From: Bacillota bacterium
Lineage (GTDB): Bacteria > Bacillota > Clostridia > Christensenellales > Aristaeellaceae
DNA length: 18,825 bases
Assembly (NCBI GenBank): GCA_023459675.1
Contig: JAEWTC010000160.1
Coordinates: 1-18,825 of the forward strand
Direction of reading: 5' to 3'
Shown here: positions 15,464-18,825 of the stretch, in pieces
Numbering within the stretch: the stretch's first letter is position 1
Layout of the letters: each line of letters begins with the position of its first letter
Program-made: the position numbers and the translations under genes
The notes under the pieces: generated by a model
What the model saw: only the letters and a program-made list of their open reading frames with translations
Databases searched by the model: none
What the model was told of the DNA's origin: nothing

Positions 15464-16456
15464 TTGGCACAGGGAACACAAGCCGTAATCTCATTGGAAA
15501 GCATGGATTCGTGTCTGTCGCTGTTTGGAACGAACGACCAGAACATTCCGTTATTCGAAAACGAACTGGATGTGCGCCTGTCCGTCCGCGGCTCGGATCT
15601 CAGAATCACAGGTTCCGATGAAAACGTCGGCATGGCTTCTCGCGTGGTTGAAAAGCTCAGTGATCTATTGCGCCGGAATGCACAGGTAGACCGCACCACA
15701 CTTCGTTATGCGCTGGCGCTTGCCAAAAAGGGCGAGTTGGACCGGCTGGATGACATCGTGTTTGAGATCGTTGCCATCACCCACAGGGGAAAGCCGATCC
15801 GATGCAAAACCCTAGGCCAGCACGAATACGTGAACGCGATCCGCGAACACGAGCTGACCTTTGCCGTTGGCCCGGCCGGCACGGGAAAAACCTATCTTGC
15901 CATGGCGCTGGCCATCGTAGCGCTGCGCAACAAGCAGGTGGAACGAATTGTGCTCACGCGCCCGGCGGTGGAGGCAGGCGAAAAGCTGGGCTTCCTGCCC
16001 GGCGATTTGAATCAAAAGGTCGATCCCTATCTGCGGCCGCTGTACGACGCGCTGTTTGATATGATGGGGGCGGAATCCTACCAGCGTCTGCAGGAGCGCG
16101 GCGTGCTGGAGGTGGCCCCGCTCGCCTATATGCGCGGCCGCACGCTTTCCGAAAGCTTCATCATTCTGGACGAGGCGCAAAATACCACGCCCGAGCAGAT
16201 GAAAATGTTCCTGACGCGCATGGGCGCCGGATCGCATACCGTGGTCACAGGGGACGTAACGCAGACCGACTTGCCCATCGGAAAACAATCCGGGCTTTTA
16301 CAGGCAATATCGGTATTGAAGGATATTCCCGAAATCGGCATGGTCAGGCTGACGAACTCCGACGTGGTAAGGCACGACATGGTGCAGACCATCGTCAAGG
16401 CTTACGAAAAGCATGAGGAGTCTCTGTTAAGGAGGCATGCCGATCATGACGTCTAA
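15464..16456 (+). CDS. phoH: PhoH-family ATPase
   Basis: This 330-residue protein has the size usual for PhoH/YbeZ proteins. A small N-terminal domain (about 1-110) with a KH-like look precedes a P-loop ATPase domain. Walker A is GPAGTGKT (136-143), the Walker B segment is FIILDEAQN (Asp236-Glu237), and family motifs LTRPAVEAGEKLGFLPGDL, TGDVTQTDLP and RLTNSDVVRH are all present. PhoH proteins are thought to act in RNA metabolism together with YbeY. In Bacillus the order phoH-yqfF(pgpH)-ybeY is conserved, as here. I prefer the TTG start at 15464 on ribosome-site spacing; an ATG at 15458 would add two residues. The C-terminus overlaps the pgpH start. Confidence 0.9.
   Translation: MAQGTQAVISLESMDSCLSLFGTNDQNIPLFENELDVRLSVRGSDLRITGSDENVGMASRVVEKLSDLLRRNAQVDRTTLRYALALAKKGELDRLDDIVFEIVAITHRGKPIRCKTLGQHEYVNAIREHELTFAVGPAGTGKTYLAMALAIVALRNKQVERIVLTRPAVEAGEKLGFLPGDLNQKVDPYLRPLYDALFDMMGAESYQRLQERGVLEVAPLAYMRGRTLSESFIILDEAQNTTPEQMKMFLTRMGAGSHTVVTGDVTQTDLPIGKQSGLLQAISVLKDIPEIGMVRLTNSDVVRHDMVQTIVKAYEKHEESLLRRHADHDV
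16431..16435 (+). promoter_or_regulatory. Ribosome binding site that sets the pgpH start
   Basis: GGAGG (within AAGGAGG) is one base from ATG 16437 but ten bases from the in-frame ATG 16446. The second is the usable distance, so the protein probably starts MTSKKQ rather than MPIMTSKKQ. Confidence 0.5.
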
Positions 16457-18773
16457 AAAGCAGACCGGCACCCCTGCCGTTGCTTCCGCCGCCGCCCTGT
16501 TTCGCAAAGCGTGGAAAGCGCTGTACACGAAAACGGCCCGATGCGTGTTTATTCTGATTCTCTCCGCAGTCGTATTGATCATCCTGTTTTCCATCGCCAT
16601 TACGCCGGAACGGTATCATCTCCAGGTCGGGGATATCGCCTATAAAACCATCACGGCCTCCAAGGATGTGGTGGACGAAACCGCCACAGCGCGTCAAAAA
16701 GAAGAAGCCGCCCGGCTTGTGGAACCTTCCTACCAGCATCAGGAAGGCGTAGCGGACGAAATTCTGGAAAACCTTTCGGCAATTCTCATTCAAGTCAACG
16801 CGGTGCAGCAGTACGGCTTAAGCACGCTGGAAGCCTTTGCCCCGGGGGACGCCAAAGGCCAGCGTTCGTATGTGTTTACCGCGGAACAATACAGTTACGC
16901 CTCCACCCTCGTGCCGTCCTTAAACATTGCGCCTTATCAGCTGGACACGCTGCTGAGGGCGTCGGACGAGGCGATGCGAACGCTGAGCGCGAACATTTCC
17001 GACGCCGTGAGGAATATCCTGAACACCACGATCCGCGAAGGATACGTCAACGAAGCCATTCAATACTTACAGCAGATCATCGGGTATAAAACGGACATCG
17101 ATCTTTTGCAGAACGTTGTCACACCCATTCTGCGCAAGGTTATCCAGCCGAACATGGTGATTGATCAGAACGCGACCGAAGCGCTACGGCAGGAAGCGCG
17201 TGACGCGGTTGACCCGGTTTTGTACAAACAGGGCCAGAATATTGTTCTGGCACGCGAGCGGGTAACCGCCAGCCAGTTGGAGCTGCTCCGCAGCCTGGGC
17301 TTGCTGGACGATCAGAGCTTCGACGTCGTTTCATATCTGGGCGGCGTGCTGATCGTACTGCTGTCCATCACCTCGCTGGTGATGATCCTTCTGCTGTTTG
17401 GCAAAGAATATCTCGTAAACCCACAGAAGCTTATCATTCTGATGCTCGCTCTCGCAATTTCCTTCACGATCTGCATCGGCGGGAAGATGATCAACGCCGC
17501 GGCGCCCCCCGTTTTGCTCGGCGCGATGCTGGTGACCAGCCTGCTGGGCATGGCATACGGCATTGCCGCCAATCTGTCGCTCGCGGTCTTGGTGAGCTCT
17601 CTGTTCCTCGGCGGAAACAGCACATTTTCCACCGAAATGATTCATCTGATCCTTCCGGCGCTCGTCAGCGGTTTCATCGTCATCGCGATCATCCGGCAAA
17701 AGCCCAGCAGGCAGCAGGTGCTGATCGCCGGGGGTGTAGGCGCTGCCGTGAATACCCTGGTGATCCTTGCCGTCACGCTGATGACCAATACCTCCATTGC
17801 CGACGGCCTTGCAAACGCCATTTGGAGCGCAGCCGCCGCCCTGGTCGCCTCGCTTTTGTGCATCGGCCTTGGACTGATCTTTGAAACGGCGTTCCGCCTT
17901 GCCACCCCGGGTAAACTTCTGGAGCTTTCCAACCCCAACCACCCGCTGCTGCGCAGACTGCAGCTGGAAGCCCCGGGCACTTACCACCATTCCATCATCG
18001 TTGCCAATCTTGCCGAAAGCGCGGCGGAGGCCATCGGGGCCAATCCGCTGCTTGCCCGCGTGGGTTCCTACTTTCACGATATCGGGAAAATGAAGCGGCC
18101 CGTATACTTCAAGGAAAACCAGCTCGGCGAGGACCCGCATCAAATGACTAACCCGTTCGTATCGGCCGCTATCCTGATCGCGCATACGACGGACGGGCTG
18201 GCGCTTGCGCAGAATTATCGGCTTCCGCAGGAAATACAGGACATCATCGTGGAACATCACGGCGATACGCCCGTCATCTTTTTCTACCAGAAAGCGCTGG
18301 AGGAATCCGACGATCAGCTTGTGGATATGGACGACTTCCGTTACGACGGCCGCCGGCCGCTTTCCAAGGAAAGCGCGATCATCATGCTTGCCGATACCGT
18401 GGAAGCAGCCGTTCGCTCCATGACCGACCCGACGCCCAAATCCATCCGCGCGAACATCGAGAAACTCGTCAGCCATAAGATTCAGGATGGGCAGCTCGCG
18501 CAGGCCCCGATTACGCTATCGGACATCGACAGAATTTCGGAAGCCTTCGTGAACGTGCTCAACGGCGTGTTTCACGAGCGGATCGAATACCCCGATCCGC
18601 CGATGAAACGCTCGCGCCTGCGCACCGCGCCCGACTCGGATCACAAGCTGACCGTAGCCCAGACGATTGCAAAAGGAGCAAAGCAAACCGCGCCCCAAAA
18701 GAAGCCGGCGGCGAAACGCAAGGCGGCGGCAAGCAAAACAAGCCATGAAACTGATCTGGACGGAAAACAGTAG
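16446..18773 (+). CDS. pgpH: Cyclic-di-AMP phosphodiesterase PgpH (7TM-HD family, YqfF)
   Basis: This 775-residue membrane protein would hydrolyse c-di-AMP to pApA. After an N-terminal helix (about 35-55) comes a large extracytoplasmic 7TMR-HDED-type domain (about 60-295), then roughly seven helices (about 300-480) and a cytoplasmic HD domain. Metal ligands of the HD domain are all visible: His514/His515 (GTYHHS), His544-Asp545 (FHDIGK), His580 (AHTTDG), His604-His605 (VEHHGD) and Asp650 (LADTVEA), so it should be active. The C-terminal tail of about 50 residues after YPDPPMKRSR is rich in Lys, Ala and Gln. It makes the protein longer than the roughly 710-residue Bacillus and Listeria enzymes. 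The start overlaps the phoH end, and the tail overlaps ybeY by 29 bases. Confidence 0.92.
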   Translation: MTSKKQTGTPAVASAAALFRKAWKALYTKTARCVFILILSAVVLIILFSIAITPERYHLQVGDIAYKTITASKDVVDETATARQKEEAARLVEPSYQHQEGVADEILENLSAILIQVNAVQQYGLSTLEAFAPGDAKGQRSYVFTAEQYSYASTLVPSLNIAPYQLDTLLRASDEAMRTLSANISDAVRNILNTTIREGYVNEAIQYLQQIIGYKTDIDLLQNVVTPILRKVIQPNMVIDQNATEALRQEARDAVDPVLYKQGQNIVLARERVTASQLELLRSLGLLDDQSFDVVSYLGGVLIVLLSITSLVMILLLFGKEYLVNPQKLIILMLALAISFTICIGGKMINAAAPPVLLGAMLVTSLLGMAYGIAANLSLAVLVSSLFLGGNSTFSTEMIHLILPALVSGFIVIAIIRQKPSRQQVLIAGGVGAAVNTLVILAVTLMTNTSIADGLANAIWSAAAALVASLLCIGLGLIFETAFRLATPGKLLELSNPNHPLLRRLQLEAPGTYHHSIIVANLAESAAEAIGANPLLARVGSYFHDIGKMKRPVYFKENQLGEDPHQMTNPFVSAAILIAHTTDGLALAQNYRLPQEIQDIIVEHHGDTPVIFFYQKALEESDDQLVDMDDFRYDGRRPLSKESAIIMLADTVEAAVRSMTDPTPKSIRANIEKLVSHKIQDGQLAQAPITLSDIDRISEAFVNVLNGVFHERIEYPDPPMKRSRLRTAPDSDHKLTVAQTIAKGAKQTAPQKKPAAKRKAAASKTSHETDLDGKQ

Positions 18774-18825
18774 CATTCCCGCGGCGCCCGCGGCTTTGGT
18801 AGCGGATTGCTGCGCGGCCACGGAG
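18745..18825 (+). CDS. ybeY: Endoribonuclease YbeY, N-terminal part only (runs off the window)
   Basis: An ATG at 18745 opens a frame of 27 codons to the window end, beginning MKLIWTENSS. It lies where ybeY (yqfG) follows pgpH in Firmicutes, and its start resembles the short beta strand that opens YbeY proteins. The metal-binding HxxxHxxxxxH motif lies beyond the window, so the call depends mainly on gene order. The start overlaps the pgpH end by 29 bases and has only a poor purine-rich ribosome site. Coupling to pgpH translation is therefore likely, or the true start may lie slightly further on. Confidence 0.6.
   Translation, partial: MKLIWTENSSIPAAPAALVADCCAATE

Noticed and set aside
17331..18476. 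A 381-codon open frame on the minus strand opposite pgpH
   Set aside because: Its composition (His, Arg and Gly rich, no family motif) is that of a shadow of a GC-rich gene, and it lies wholly within the well-identified pgpH.

Overview
The window looks like an ordinary chromosomal stretch from a fairly GC-rich member of the Firmicutes/Bacillota, most likely of the Clostridia type. Supporting signs are the phoH-pgpH-ybeY gene order, a SpoVK/CbbX-type AAA+ protein, a class B sortase, YfhO-family membrane proteins, strong AGGAGG-type ribosome binding sites and sigma-A-like promoters. GC content was judged by eye and not counted. I saw no phage, insertion sequence, CRISPR array or plasmid feature.

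Layout: (1) Bases 1-4069 (+) are a cell-envelope operon. It holds the tail of one YfhO-type protein, a complete YfhO-type protein and a GT39-like membrane glycosyltransferase, each joined to the next by an ATGA stop/start overlap. (2) Bases 4070-4358 hold no convincing gene. A bidirectional terminator (4359-4394) follows, then a tRNA-Val(GAC) gene on the minus strand. (3) Bases 4617-7937 (+) hold a class B sortase and a GH65 maltose-phosphorylase-type enzyme. The GH65 ribosome binding site overlaps the sortase stop codon. (4) Bases 12859-7938 (-) are a four-gene operon: an MtaD-type S-adenosylhomocysteine/methylthioadenosine deaminase followed by three GT4 glycosyltransferases in tight translational coupling. 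(5) Bases 12994-13749 (+) encode a DUF6062-like protein with a duplicated Cys/His motif, divergent from the mtaD operon. (6) Bases 14210-13752 (-) encode a dCMP deaminase. (7) From 14355 (+) to the end runs a housekeeping group: the AAA+ ATPase, PhoH, the cyclic-di-AMP phosphodiesterase PgpH and the start of YbeY.

How the genes fit together: the YfhO/GT39 genes and the three GT4 genes point to glycosylation of the envelope or extracellular polymers, although no polymerase, flippase or sugar-nucleotide synthesis gene is present. The sortase would anchor surface proteins, but none with a sorting signal is visible. PhoH, PgpH and YbeY are the conserved core of RNA processing and c-di-AMP turnover.

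I did not find a clearly new system. The features most worth following up are the duplicated Cys/His protein, the symmetrical pair of divergent extended -10 promoters at 14233-14321, the pairing of a nucleoside deaminase with three glycosyltransferases, the basic C-terminal tail of PgpH overlapping ybeY, and the five-cysteine cluster in the middle GT4 enzyme.
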